From Hirudo medicinalis (taxonomy: Eukaryota; Annelida; Clitellata; Hirudinida; Hirudinidae), in contig MPNW01000027.1 of assembly GCA_011800805.1 (NCBI GenBank), forward strand, positions 352,659 to 416,658: 64,000 nucleotides of DNA, given 5' to 3'. The notes below the pieces were generated by a model. It saw only the letters and a list, made by a program, of their open reading frames with translations, was not told the origin of the DNA and did no database searches. The stretch's first letter is position 1; every line of letters begins with the position of its first letter. Below, piece by piece: positions 45,901 to 58,469 of the stretch. Position numbers and translations under genes: made by a program.

Positions 45901-48900
45901 GTTCTGCTCTGTTGACGGTGTTCCAGTTTCCGAGAGCATCGAGATCTAGTTTTCTCGGGATTAGCGTGGTTTCTTTTCCTGCTACTGTGAAGGGACGACG
46001 CAGACTTTGTTATACTCGATAGTCCAATATCGTTGCAAAACTGACATAATTTCATCACTATTCAAGGTTCGAAAGCCAGGTTCATTTCAACGCCAAAATT
46101 TTGCACTGCATTCGTTCCATTTCCCAGCCAAGTAGATTCAAATAATCAACACTCACACATATATTGAGGTATATACACATATATCAAACCTTAGAACTAT
46201 TTTTGTATTTCTTTGAAGTTCGAGAAGTTTTCGAACCTGTGCGAAGATAATGTGTGGGGTGTCAGAAAAGCTTGCATAATGTCATTTCCTGGCGTGGCAG
46301 ATGCCTTAGGGCCGACGCCGAGAGCGACTCGGTTGACCGAGTCGTATTTGAAGCTGCTGGGGGACCAGTCTAGATGGGTAAATTAAGTTTATGTCTTATC
46401 AACATTGAAAGTGGAGATTTTGATTCATTAATTGGATTTTGCTTCTAGGTGCGACTCATGGCTTATCAGGTTCTTGGAGAGTTTATTGCTACATTCAGGT
46501 TAGATAAGCCAAAAGTTATGAGTCCGTTTGCTGACGATCGCGAGAGCAACGATCAAGAAACATCTTGCAATGATGTTGATACCAGAAGGATTAATTGCAA
46601 TTCGTTGACAGATGATGAAAGTGAATCCCATGCGTTGATTGAAAATAATTCATTACTCGATTCGTCTAAAGATAATAGCAACGTAAATAGTTCTGGAACG
46701 GTTGCAGCAAATGCCTCTCAAGCATGTAAAATTAATTTGAGTTTTCGATCGGATAGCGACGGTGACGATCAAGTCCCGGACGCGGTCTCGTGCGACGACG
46801 GCTTGACGATTCACGACGACCTTCCAATAAATTCTGCATCTGAAAGAGATAAAGACATCAAGGTTAACGGCAATATTTTTGTGAACGACTTCAATGAATT
46901 TGTTGCAAAAATGTTTGGAGATGTGAACAAAGATGAGGATGGACAGACTTCAGTTGAAAATACACAAAATATTGAAGATTGTGTTTCATTTTCTTGTCCT
47001 TCCTTTGATGATAATGTTGATGCCACTTTGAATCTTAAAGGTGTCATTATGGAAAATTCTTCTAATTTGAATTTCATTGAGAAAACATCTATTAGTACAG
47101 ACTTGAACTTTGAAAGAACTTGCTTTGAAAATCAAAATAACGATGTCATTGATTCGTTCAATTCCAAGAAAAATGATCTCATATCAAACTTGGAATATTC
47201 TAATAAATCAGAAGGAGAAAGATCCGAAGGAGTATCGGGTAATTGTCGATCCGTTGTCGTTTCATTACATAACGATTTATTCGTTTGCGTTTAATTTGTT
47301 TGCAGGATGCGGTCGCGACGCGAAAGACGGCGTACGTTCGGGAAATAAGAAATTCCTTTTAAGGTCGGCACCTGTGCTCCTCTTGTTCGATGCTGCCAGT
47401 GTGGAGGAATCTGAAGCTCCTGTTTTTGAAACCGCGCTTAATTTTGGCACGACTCACCATCGTGTTCGGAGCAAACAGACCACCGTCCGCTTTGGCGAAG
47501 AGGAAAGTTCTAACGAAGAGGTCGGACGTTTAAAAGACCGCGATTACGACGACGAAGACGACCTCGTGCTCGACGAGGACTCGGGCAAACTGGAAACTGC
47601 CGACGACTTTACCGTAAGAAGTGTGAAGTCATTTTGGATTTATAAATTACACTAGTATTTGAAATTGAAGAGATATTAAATTATTTTATTATATTGAAAA
47701 ATTAATTACTAAATCTCATCTATTAATGAAACTCTTAATGGAAGCCCAATTATGAGACAATAAGGTGTGTGACCTTGTGTGGTTAATTTATCTAAAATTA
47801 AATATTATTGGGGGGCAGAAGAATGTGTCACTCTTACTCTGAGTGTTTATTTTATAAAAATTTATATTATAACTATTTATATAAATAGAAAACCTCACTG
47901 AGTTTGCCAGAGGAAGCTGTGGCTTCACGTCCTTTATCTCCAGTGACATGTCGAACCCTCAAAGCCGGGGGCGGTCGATGGTGCAGGCAGACCATGGTGT
48001 ACGTTGCATCGAAAGAGGGATATGGTAAAATGCCACCCATCAATTCAGGTGCAGGAAAAGTTAAAAAGTCATGTGAATTTAAGCAGGTAAAATTATTCTT
48101 ATTTACCTTTTGCGAGGTGATGATAAACTGCTTGTGATGTGTTAAAAGTTTGAGTCTATACTTCTAAAAGTATGACCTATACTTCTGCTTTATTTTTCAA
48201 AGGATTTCACAATGTCTTCACACTTTAAAAACTAGAATGATAATTTATTAGTGTGAACTCATGTTTTTTGACATCACCAGTGTCCTGTTCCTGGGAAACT
48301 GCTGGATACCTTCCTGGAGATGTCGGATTCTTATTTGTCGGAGTTGTTCGATTCCGAGATCCAACTTCATTGTGCGTATTGCTTCCCAGCCGTGACCCTT
48401 ACGCTGGGCAGGATCAACTGGCCAATTCTCAAGGACTTTTACATGACCTTGGTTACCAGCACACAGGTGATCAGAAATTGATTTTTTTTTTAGAAATCAT
48501 TTAAAAATAGAAATTAAATTTTTTTAATTCATTAGACTTATATTTATCGACAGGTAAAAGTTCGTCGCACTCTCTCGCATTCCGTTCACGAGATGGCAGT
48601 TATTTTGGGAGACGACATCATCGAGTCGGACTTGCTGGCAGTGTTTGATGATTTTTGTTGCGACTTGGACGAAGTGAAGATGGGAGTCGTCGAGCACCTT
48701 TACGACTTTATCAAAGTGTGTCGTTTCTCAGCTTATCTCAATTTAATTGCCTCGATGTTTTTGCTCAAATAGTAAAATGAAAGTGTTTCATTTGTTGAGG
48801 TAGCAATAATGCAGACTAACTAAATATATTCTTTATTTCAGCTTCTTCCTACAGCAGGAAAACTGAAATATATCGACAAACTACCAGGAATGACAGCTGA

Positions 48901-50676
48901 AGACAATGGACGGAATTGGAGAATGAGAGATGTCCTCATAAGGTTGCATACGACGATCCTCCATTGTTATTAAAAACCCAAATAACTTTCATCGAGTGCG
49001 GTACAACAAATAAACCCCTGTGCTTGAATAGCGGATTGCATTTTTATTTCGATTGTTGCTCCCCAGAAGCATGGAGGTGATTATTTATTTTGTGCAGAGA
49101 GCTTGAGAAAATCTTGGATCTTCTGACATTGGAAGAGATGCACAAACATCTCATGCATCTGGTCTTCACACTTATGTCTGACCAGGTTGCAGTCGTCAGG
49201 CATTCTTCGATAAAATTGGTGTGCAATAATTTTACTTTTTCTCTTTACTTTGGTTTTTCAAATTTGGTTTTTTATATTTATAAGTTAATCTGATAATTTT
49301 TTATAGATTGGCAAGATCCTTTTCCTCCTCTGTAAGGAAAGCCATACGAAGCCTCGAGCTCCTGATGAAGAAAAGCCAGGAGCACTTTTGAAACCAGAAA
49401 ACCAAATTTCCCCTGGTTTGTAATTGCTCTGATCGACTAATTTTTGCCTCAGTTGTTTGTTATTATCTTTTGTATTGAATTTGTTTTTCTTGTCAATTTA
49501 GAGATCACAGAGGAGGAGGTTTGCGCAATTCATTCCCCAAATATTACCTCGGCCTGCAACCAAGATGACGACTCTTATATCTTAAACCAAATTCTTGATG
49601 ACTTGGTCCAGAGATTTGCAAATAGCTGCAACTTTCGACAAAGGCAAAGGTAATAACATATTTCTAAAATTACTGTTGGTATTGGTTATAATGAATTTGT
49701 TACATATTATTAACTTTGATGGTGTTTATGACTAATATTAATTCGTTGCAGCTTCATACTTGTGTGCCACCACCTGCTAAACATTCCAAGCTTTCCAGCT
49801 TTGGCTAAGATTTTTTCACCAAACCTGCTTCTCAACCCCTTCCTCCAACTTCATTCGGATGCCATCGTCAATGTTCGGATCACGCTCTGCAGAATTCTCT
49901 ACTGCGATTTTCCTAAAATAGGTATTCTTTATTTATTCTCTATTTTATTTAACACGACTAAATTATTTGAGACTTTATTGAATATCAAAACAAGAAGGAT
50001 ACTCATGTCATCTGGGAAACATTGTAAATTCCGTGCTACGAAATTTGATGTTTAAATTAAATTTAAACGATAATTTAAAACTTAATTTGTCAAAATGTTT
50101 GTAAAAGAAAAATACAGTGAGTAATGAATGAAATTATCAGCAAACATTGAAGTGGAAAATAGGGATTTCTATTCAAATGAAACAAATGCCTGGAGTAAAA
50201 GCAGTTTGACAATAAAAAATAAAAATGCACATTTTGATGGTCATGAGTGAAATAACCATGAATAGAAACAAGCTTTTGGACATTCTAAATCAATTAAAGA
50301 ACAATTGACAGACATTCCATGTTTTATGATGATGAGCAACATTGAATGAAAGGTGACTTTTATATAACTCAGACTAGCATCTTGTCTGTGAACTGAATTC
50401 GGAACTTTTTTTTAAATAAGTTATTAAACAATATAATTACATCCTTAAAAGAACCATTGAACGGTCTACAAGGAATTAATGTCTGATTTGTTGCTAAAAT
50501 GACCAGCAATGAATAATTCTGATTGTCATTTACTGCTTGTCGTCGTCACAGCGTCTTTAGAATACGTAAGGAAGAACCCCACTGATCTACTCGACCCGAT
50601 CAACAAGCTCTGGAATGATTCCGATCCCGACGTCCACAGATTGGCAGAGAAGTTCCTTTCCCTAGTTGTTCATTGA
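42909..50676 (+). CDS. PPP4R1: serine/threonine-protein phosphatase 4 regulatory subunit 1
   Basis: HEAT-repeat scaffold binding the PP4 catalytic subunit. Exon 1 (42909-43012) reads MMSKNESLLDGSEEKKLSEI. The next piece of the N-terminal HEAT array is uncertain between 43013 and 43330. Then VRALLAEKLFEIGSYF (43340), VRRACYESVFNLL (43558), LAAYMDHSVLMSTVLPLFLR (44194), ACASHYSDMCKLVGAEASEM (44805), CEDNVWGVRKACIMSFPGVA (46240) and VRLMAYQVLGEFIATFRLDK (46449). A large acidic, Ser/Asn-rich linker exon (46449-47239) follows. The C-terminal HEAT half runs from 48280: LHCAYCFPAVTLTLGRINWP, KVRRTLSHSVHEMAVILGDD, DLDEVKMGVVEHLYDFIKLL, GRNWRMRD, then YVRKNPTDLLDPINKLWNDS and stop at 50674-50676. Intron SINE copy 4 and an antisense ORF cluster lie between 44372 and 46215. 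Confidence 0.9.
44482..44681 (+). repeat. tRNA-derived SINE, copy 4 (PPP4R1 intron)
   Basis: Best-preserved tRNA head: GGCGTGCAGG pairs with CCTGCAC; box A-like GTCGGCCGAACGGG; box B-like GTGTTCGAAACCC. The shared body AAGCGCCCTTGGGAAGGAGC, GCTATGTAAATG follows, then GGCACTATATAAATG and an AC microsatellite tail (44665-44681) instead of ATT. Two frames cross it, but they are repeat-derived. Confidence 0.88.
45291..45939 (-). CDS. unidentified antisense ORF cluster in a PPP4R1 intron
   Basis: On the minus strand an ATG at 45939 opens a basic frame (MLSETGTPSTEQNKIS, VGKRKKKRKTSF, LWRHLIQLLINLSLELLPDV). A second frame overlaps from 45731 to 45531 (RPIVILSDAGHGKDNFVAEV, then DMKELMKFWVTKTKEPKDV). 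A third open piece near 45420-45291 ends GSGLTRCLMNTIIRAMQDAY-RIRVAFNRKQKRRHEQ. Local GC is higher than in the surrounding intron. The pieces look coding, but I could not join them with convincing splice sites and do not recognise the protein. A nested gene or a decayed one is possible. Confidence 0.35.
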
Positions 50677-52000
50677 CGTCTCGTATCTTGCCATTCTGCT
50701 GGAACTTCTCCAGGGCAAGCCAGAGCAACTTTTGAGTAAATTTCATATTTAACGTGTCAAATTACCCATATCATGTTTACATGAGTCACTTAGTTTACAT
50801 CTTCGACTGTGTTACGTATCTCTCCTTTGATGCATTTATCCTGTAAAAAGGCATTTTGGGGCTGTGTTGCTTTTTATATTTAGCATTTGTTTTCATGCTT
50901 TTTGAGGGAGGCAATGTAAAATCAACTTATGTTTTCGAAAGTCGAATCAATATGCATTGCGCGACCGAAAGACGTCATCGAGTCTAATGACCAAATGAAT
51001 TCTTATTGAGTTGTCAAAAAGTTCGTTATATGCAAATAGTATAAAACAAAACAAACCAAGAAATGTTATCATGGGAACATGACATTTCAGTATTATTTGT
51101 GGTTTCATTTTGATTGGTATCAATTATTTTTGTACGACCTCTCACGACATGACATCGATGTCGAACAGGAGATCGCATCATCATCATTATAATTACGTTC
51201 GTAAGGTCCGTCACTCGAACGTTCTCCATCGCAATAGTTCTCGGTCTGTCGACATTAAGCTAATTTACTAACGAACTTTCTTGATTTTTAACTCCATTCT
51301 CAAAAGTTGATCAAGGAATATTTAATTTAGGACATTAACCTATGTACAAGAGTCTTTACTTTGCCGTGATACCTTCGAGGCTAAAATAACAAATAATGTT
51401 TCAAAGCCGGCCATTTTAAGAATGTTTATCGTTCCACTTATTGCCGTCGCTACATATTTTGGATGAGTCATTTCGATGTGAACCGTGAGCTCGTCGAGTC
51501 GTCCTCGTTCGGCTTCCTCTCGAGGCTCGTCGGTACCGATCGGATTTATCGCTTGGTCGTGTGCCACCTCGAGGAATTAGCGATTAAGTTCGTCGAGCGT
51601 GCGTCGGGTCCGACTCGTCATCGAAATGGCGTACGACATTAAATAGCGGTCACTAAGTCTCTGGCTAATTTAAACCTATGTTAGCATGTTAGTGTAATGT
51701 GCATGGTTCTTAATTTGTTGTATTACCAGATTAATAAAGTCAAACTTATGAGAATAAAGACTTCATTTTCTACATGGAATGATTAATGATGCAGTTTGAA
51801 ATACAACGGTATCGTACAGAAAAAGAAATAGGTGGTGAAAAATGTGGATGAATATCATTGATAGGTTATCAGTTGTAAGCTTTCTGATTGTCCTAAATAT
51901 TATAACAATGAAGAAGCAGAAAAATAAACAGAGAAAGAGATAGCAAAAGCAAGATCTGAATCATCTGAATAACCGCAATAGAAATTCGGACGACGATCAG
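50677..52000. other. intergenic between convergent PPP4R1 and SLC9A8, with an unresolved two-strand ORF
   Basis: 3' flanks of both genes. Between 51340 and 51642 the base composition rises and both strands are open: minus 51567-51340 (MAHDQAINPIGTDEPREEAE..., continuing HPKYVATAISGTINILKMAG) and plus 51463-51642 (59 codons, MSHFDVNRELVESSSFGFLS...). CTC/GTC/TCG-rich codons appear on both readings because the sequence is rich in CGA/TCG. Which strand, if any, is coded cannot be decided by eye. A poly(A)-like AATAAA occurs twice near 51730-51760 on the plus strand. Confidence 0.4.
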
Positions 52001-55000
52001 TCATCTCGGTGCTTGTACGAGCTCGACTTCTTCATCATTTTCTTCATCATCTGAAACCTCCCTTACTTCTTCGTACCATTGCTTCACGAGGTTGTTCATC
52101 TGCCGTGTTCCGTCTTTTACCTCCTGTTCAAAATAAATTATCACCTCAAGATCAATGTTTTCTGTGATGTTTAATGTCGTAATGTCTTCAATTGAAATGT
52201 TGAACAGTCACTCACTTCAATACATTTCATTTCAATTGCAATACATTTATGTAAACAGATGAGATAAACATTAGACTTACTTGCTTTGTGAACCTTCTCG
52301 TGAAAAAAGGCATGAAATATTTTACATCAATTTTAACGAAGCCCTTGAGATGGGGTTTGACGACGTTGACTTCTTGTTCTTCTTCTGTCAACTCGGACAT
52401 GTATTCCGAGTCCACCGTATCACCCTGAAATGAAAATGACATCTTGTTTCTTCTGTTTAAAAAATGTTGCAAGGAAAAAGATTAAAACCATTTCTTTGGT
52501 TTTTGATAGTGTTAATGACTTGTTGAGTTTCTTTGATTGCCTTTTTCTGCCTTTTTTATTAGAAGATTCCATGTACTGGAGTAATAATAATTCTGAGTTT
52601 CAACCTCATTAAAAGCAACATCATTCACAGTAAAATTATTTTTAATGTGCGATTATTTTTAATCAGTGATGCCAGTAGCAGTAAGAGCCATTAACTAGAG
52701 GACATGTATCCTGGAATGATAAAGCTAGTTAAATAACCTTTAATAGGGGCATTGTTGATCCTCCCAGGAATACGATAGTGAAGAGGACGACTATGAGAGT
52801 TGTGGAAACTATGACATGGTGAGGCTCCTCACTCATATCTAGATGGAGACTCAAGGCAAAAGACACAGCTCCTCGCAAGCCTTGATTGATTTATTTCATG
52901 GATTTATTATAATATTTAGAAACTATTTGGCAAATAACAAAACACTTAAACCGACCACTAAACCACATAATGAACTGCATCTTCCTCGTGATTTTGTGTT
53001 CTCTAAAGAAGTTGGCAAGGAATGTCAAGGAATAGATGTTAGCTGCTCGACCGAGCAGTGTGAGAATCTGTTGACAAGCATCGTTGTTTATACTTGCAAA
53101 AACATTAATAAATACAAAGTAACAGCTTCACTCACTATACACCATATGATTAGAGCTGGTTTGATGAGGTGACGAAAACTGAATATCGCTAAACCGAGGT
53201 AGGCAAACACGCATGTCTCTGCAATAGTTTGTGACGAACAAAAATAAAATTCCCATAAAACTTAGACGAACACAAATGTTGAAAGTTAATAGTTTTTACA
53301 AGTAATTCAATAAATTGTTAACTCAGTGTTTAACTTGCCAGCCATGAAGGAAATGGTTCGGAATGTAAGTTGGGTTGTGATTTGAACGACAGGCGAAAGG
53401 TTCAGATGAGTATAGTGAGACATCACAATCCCACAGAACAAAATGGCCATTATTCCTAAAGACAGAAACAATGTTTATTTGAAAATAGTTGCTATTAGAG
53501 CTTTAATGAAAAGCTGCCTCTGTTTTGAGGTTCCAACTATAATTCAATGAAGGATGATCTTTAATAACGAGACACGTCATTTGAAAGATCGACTGAAAAT
53601 TTAATCTGATTCACAAAAATCTGTAGCTTTTACATTAAGATCAGATTCATCAGTGTTTAGAAGGGGATATTTTTGAGCTATTTTAAACCAAAATGCCAGT
53701 TAGGCAGGAAATATTAGCCAAAGATAAAGACATTACCAATGTTACTGCAACCACTCACCCGACAAATGTATTCCTTCCGCAAGACCGTAAGGTGCGTATG
53801 AGAAGATGAGCATCATGCCAAACTCAAGTGATGGAGTTTTTCTAAGGTCAATGAACTTCAACAAGTGAAGGTCACGTTAAGGACAAACTTTCTGATTATT
53901 GCAATTAGCTTCAATAAATCAAATAAGCTTAAATCTATCTTGAAGGTGAAGTGCCATTTGTTTTAAGCAAGAATCTTAAGTGGATTTGATTTCAGGAGTT
54001 TAAAGTAGGAAATGAATTAATTGGACGAGTAATTATTTAAATTATTTTACTTGTTCACGAACTCTACGTGTATCGGCACGTCGACATCGAGTGATGATAA
54101 TATTGTTCTCGAAGACCAATACCTATTTAAATATTTGACTTGATCATTAACATTCCTATAAAACATGAATGTGCTTGCATGATAACTTATTATCAATAAA
54201 TAATATTACTCATGTTATCACTAATCAATTTATTGTAAGTTTTATTATTTATTGGAACAACCAATAAGCAAGGCAATCAGCAACTATTTTGGATGTGCAG
54301 GGCATAACCAAACCATTAAAAATAAAAGTTGTAAAAGGATATGAGCGAACTCAGCAGCCCGAACACCACACCAATTCCAGCAGATGCAAAGAACATGAGG
54401 CAAAACCTTCCAATGCATCTGAAGAAAGTGACAAATCCACTCATGTGTGCAAACTCAGGTTTCGAAGACTCTGTGACAGTGCTAACAGTATTAAATACAA
54501 ATTGGTAAACTTTAAATTTGCAAAATTTATTTTCCAGAATTATTTCGAGGAGCGACAACTTACGTCGTCAACACGATAGAAACTGCATCATTCAAGACGC
54601 TCTCTCCAAAAACGAGCATGTACAGAACTTCATCCACTTTTATGGCGTGGAATATGGCCAGTGTTGCGACAGGGTCGACGGCAGATATGAGAGAACCAAA
54701 AGCAAAACTCTCTGCTAACGACAGTCTATAAACTACATCTGCCTGTTTGGTTAATTAACGGTGAAATAATTGATATGTTTATCCTATTCTATAAATAATT
54801 AATTTGTTAATTTTTCATGTTTTGTTTCATTTTTCATTTTCATGTTAGCATGAAATTGAATTAAAGTTATTTATGAATAAATAACCTTTCCCAGGAGAAA
54901 GACACCCGATCCTACAACGACGGCCGATATCACCGTACCAAATATTGCGAACACCAGAATTGTTCCAATATTTTGAAAGAAGTTTCCCTTTTCAAATAAT

Positions 55001-55720
55001 ACAAAAATAAACGTTAATCCGTAACTAAAGTAATTTGAAGAAGAACGAACCTTGTGCAGGTTGTAACCTGATTCAAACATTATAGGGGGCAGCAGAACCA
55101 GAAAAAACATTTTGGGAGGAAAACTTTCTTCAGTCTGCAGGTTTGAATGAGTGATCACTTGCAAAAGTGTTGAGACATTCATAAGCAATCTTTAACGTTA
55201 CCTTCCAATCAGCAATGTTGTAAATTTCCAAAAGTTTAACAACAAGGCCCAATGCGGCTCCTTGAAATAATTGCTAAACTTTTAAAACTCACAGTAAACA
55301 GTATATATTTGAATAAGTTTGTTTTTTATTTTGATTTGTCAGCTGCACATATTAAGTAATTTAATGTATATAATTTCAATGATAAATTTAATTTCTTACC
55401 AATCAAAACGACAGCAACACTTTCAGGCAAATATTTGAATTTCGTTTGCAGTAAAAAATGTATCACACAAATTCCAATGGCTACAAAAAAAAAATATTCA
55501 TTTGAAAATAGATTGAAAATGTTAAAATCCACCAACAGTAGAATATACCAATTACGAGCAAGATAAAAAATATGGTTAGACTATCATGTTTTTCATTTTC
55601 TGATTCTCCTTTAGCTGGAAAGCTTAGGTCGAGCTGAGTGGTCGTAATTGACATGAAAGCGGTACTGGACACATTGGTTGAGTTACCGCTCCTGAGAGAC
55701 ATCATTTCATTAGACATCAT
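52001..55720 (-). CDS. SLC9A8: sodium/hydrogen exchanger 8 (NHE8)
   Basis: Endomembrane/apical Na+(K+)/H+ antiporter of the NHE family. Exons on minus: about 55720-55560 (N-terminal tail, first helix), about 55490-55400 ([14 protein letters not shown]), about 55213-55060 ([24 protein letters not shown]), [20 protein letters not shown] (about 54990), [20 protein letters not shown] (about 54680, ion-site region), [10 protein letters not shown] (about 54590), [20 protein letters not shown] (about 53860), [15 protein letters not shown] (about 53420), [15 protein letters not shown] (about 53215), [26 protein letters not shown] / [14 protein letters not shown] (about 52860), and [10 protein letters not shown]. 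The cytoplasmic tail contains [35 protein letters not shown] and a terminal acidic stretch. One intron (donor near 53338) has a GC donor. It is intact as far as can be read. Confidence 0.95.
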
Positions 55721-56526
55721 TATATATTACGTAACCAAATAGTCAAGCATCTCCAATAATTACGTGTCCATCGAAGAGTCGTTTTGGATTAATAGTTTAT
55801 TTGTAATCATTTCATTAGCTCCTACGGTATTAGAACATGCTAACATCACTATAAAGTAAGACACTATAAAATACTTAGTAGAGCGTTGACTTTTATCAAA
55901 AATAGCCATTATTTAGCATTAACGGTGCCCCTATAGCTCCGGAGGCTGCAGCTACACGCAATAATATAAGCAGATCTGTTTGTTTATCTTCGTCACAGAA
56001 AAGTGAATCGAAGTTTTAAATCTCACTGATATTTTCGGCCACCTCGGCTTCAAAGTTGACACGCACGTGCATGAATAAGATTGAAGTAGTTTCATCACAA
56101 TAATGGCCAGATTACTAATATTTGGGTGCTTAACTAAAGGTCCATGAATGAAATAAAAGAGAATCAATGACGTTTAACATATGTTTATCAACAAACGCAT
56201 CACGGGGATTCCGCGCCCAAAAATATCATTCAAATTTAGAATTAAAATTTAAAATATCAAATTTTTAGCATCTTTATTACATTCTACTGCGCAATTATGT
56301 AATAAAGAACTCTCTCCATGATCTAATTCAATTTTTTGGATCCTCAATCGTTAGTGCATGCTTCGTATAAAAGTTTGCCTCACTTGTTAATTTTCCTATC
56401 AAAGATAGGTTTTTTGCTCATTCGTGGATCTTAGTTTTGAAATAAAGTTTTAATTACAAATTCTTATGCCAATAATACAATCTAAATTGCAAACATTAAG
56501 GGGAAATTGTTGAATGACAGTGCTGA
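55721..56526. other. intergenic between SLC9A8 and the first Ly6-like gene
   Basis: Divergent upstream regions of the two genes. AT-rich; no gene or repeat recognised. Confidence 0.5.
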
Positions 56527-58469
56527 ATGACACTACTTACAATTTTTGCCTACCTGGTGCTCTCAATAAAGTTTGATTATGGCACTGAATGCTATTCATG
56601 CGGTCCTCATAAGAAACCATGTCCTGACAAATATCCTCATGACGGCACTCAAGTTCCGACGGAAACTTGCAACGGTTCTGCAGACATATGCGGGATCATC
56701 ATGTTTTGTGAGTTATTTATAACAGAATTTAAAACTCTAATGGTTATGAAATGCTAAACTGGGACTTGTAATCTCTGTAATTCATTTCTTCAGACATTAC
56801 TCCTACTAAATAAATCTTTGATACAAGTTTAGATAAGTCTGCTGTTATTAAAAATTATAAATTAGAAATTATTCAAAGTGATCATTATTTTCTCTTTTGA
56901 TATCCCACCACCTCTCTGAGAGACCACCTACTGATTCAATGGCCCGCCGAGATGTTTGATAATTTTCCTGCTTTACTTATTATTCTGCGAATTTGAAATT
57001 GATACAATAAATGTGTATTCTGTGAAGAAATGCCCCACTGCGACAAAACATCTTGAATGCTTGCTTCAAGTTTTCGTCAGATAACCTCACCAAACATTTT
57101 TTATTCAAACTTTTCTTTCAATTTCCATTAGTTCCGAATGTTCTTAAGAACTTGAAATATCCACTTTTCAATGAAACTTTTAAAAATCCATTTTTTAGTG
57201 ACGCGACATAATTCTTTCTTAACTAATTATATAGCTAATGCACAATAATGTTAAAATAAAATAATGCAACTTTAATAATTATTTGAAATTTATATTGAAA
57301 TGAAAATACTCGTTTGTCAGTAAATATTTATTAAATATTTTCCAGCTTACCGTAATTCTGTTTATAATATGTCATAGTAGAAATAAAATATATGCATTAC
57401 ACATGCATATGTGTAATTCAACAAAGGATTACAAACAATGCTTGCAACAATTACCTATAAGTGTCTTAATAATAAAAACATGGAGCTGGAATAATTAAAG
57501 CTCGGAAAAGTTTGGAATAATAATAAATTATAAAATAATAAATTAATCTAATAATTAATTACTTAATTTATGCAACTGAAATTGAGAAATCAGTTTACTG
57601 GTCAAAGTGTCAGTCTCTTTTGCAAATCTCTTTTTGAGAGTTTCAGCGGACAATTTAAAAAGCATCAGAAAGTTTTCAATTTCATCTTGAAATGAATGGA
57701 ACCAGTGATGTATTCCTTCAACAGTCAGCGTGGATTCGACACCTTTCAACATTATTCACTAATTTACTTAAATGCGATAAGTTGTATTTTGAGTTAAGAG
57801 TGTTGACACATTAATATCATGTATTTAGCATGTATCATGTCTTAATGTTTTTTTTTATCTATTTATGTATGTTTATGACCAAAATTATGGAAAATATTTG
57901 CTTAATTAAACAACGTCATTTGTACAATTCCAGGCAAGTTTTTGAGGCCGTCTTTAAATATGGGATGAATCCCTCCTCCAGTTACCTGTTAACACAATTA
58001 CAACACACTGGTTTATACATTTAATTAGATCATAATTCAGAGAAGAACTAATAAGACGACCGTTATCCTGAACTAAGTATTAAATACATTACTGTAATTT
58101 ATTATTGCTTCGATAGTTATTCATCTCTGTTGATGTTTCAGAAATGAATGAGCATTGTTGCGATGGACTCGCTAATTATTTATTTAAAAGTGTGATTATA
58201 ATTATTATATGATTATAATTATAATTTCAGATAATAGAGACACAATCAGAGGTTGCATTGATGAGGAAATCAACGACATTATCGACTGCAGGTACGAAAT
58301 GCACGAGAACGGCTTCACTGATTGGTTCTGCATGTGCACTGATGACCTTTGCAACCAAGACTTTAAGAGCTGCGAATGTAGGACACAATTAAGTCCGTTG
58401 TTAAGGCCGGATTGTTTCATTATACTTTCTCAAACTATATTAAGTTGTCTGTATATTTTATTACATTAA
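56527..58469 (+). CDS. Ly6/uPAR three-finger protein, copy A
   Basis: Two exons, 56527-56707 and 58231-58469, joined in phase 1. Signal peptide MTLLTIFAYLVLSIKFDYG is followed by CYSC, then PCPDKYP, ETC, DICGIIMFY, GCIDEEINDIIDCRY, WFCMCTDDLCN: ten cysteines in the Ly6/quiver order with the terminal C-x-C ... CN hallmark, then three more cysteines (KSCEC, PDC). A hydrophobic C-terminus (CFIILSQTILSCLYILL) fits a GPI-attachment signal. Such proteins act at the cell surface, often on receptors or channels; the partner here is unknown. The exon break lies between fingers at the same codon phase as in copy B. An unidentified ORF lies antisense in the intron. Confidence 0.8.
57555..57752 (-). CDS. 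unidentified 65-residue ORF antisense in the intron of Ly6 copy A
   Basis: ATG at 57752 opens to TAA at 57555. It is helical and charged (VEGIHHWFHSFQDEIENFLM, then ETLKKRFAKETDTLTSKLIS), suggesting a coiled or amphipathic helix, with no signal peptide. No family recognised. Its composition is less AT-driven than the surrounding intron, which is the only support for coding. Confidence 0.3.
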   Translation of the reverse strand: MLKGVESTLTVEGIHHWFHSFQDEIENFLMLFKLSAETLKKRFAKETDTLTSKLISQFQLHKLSN

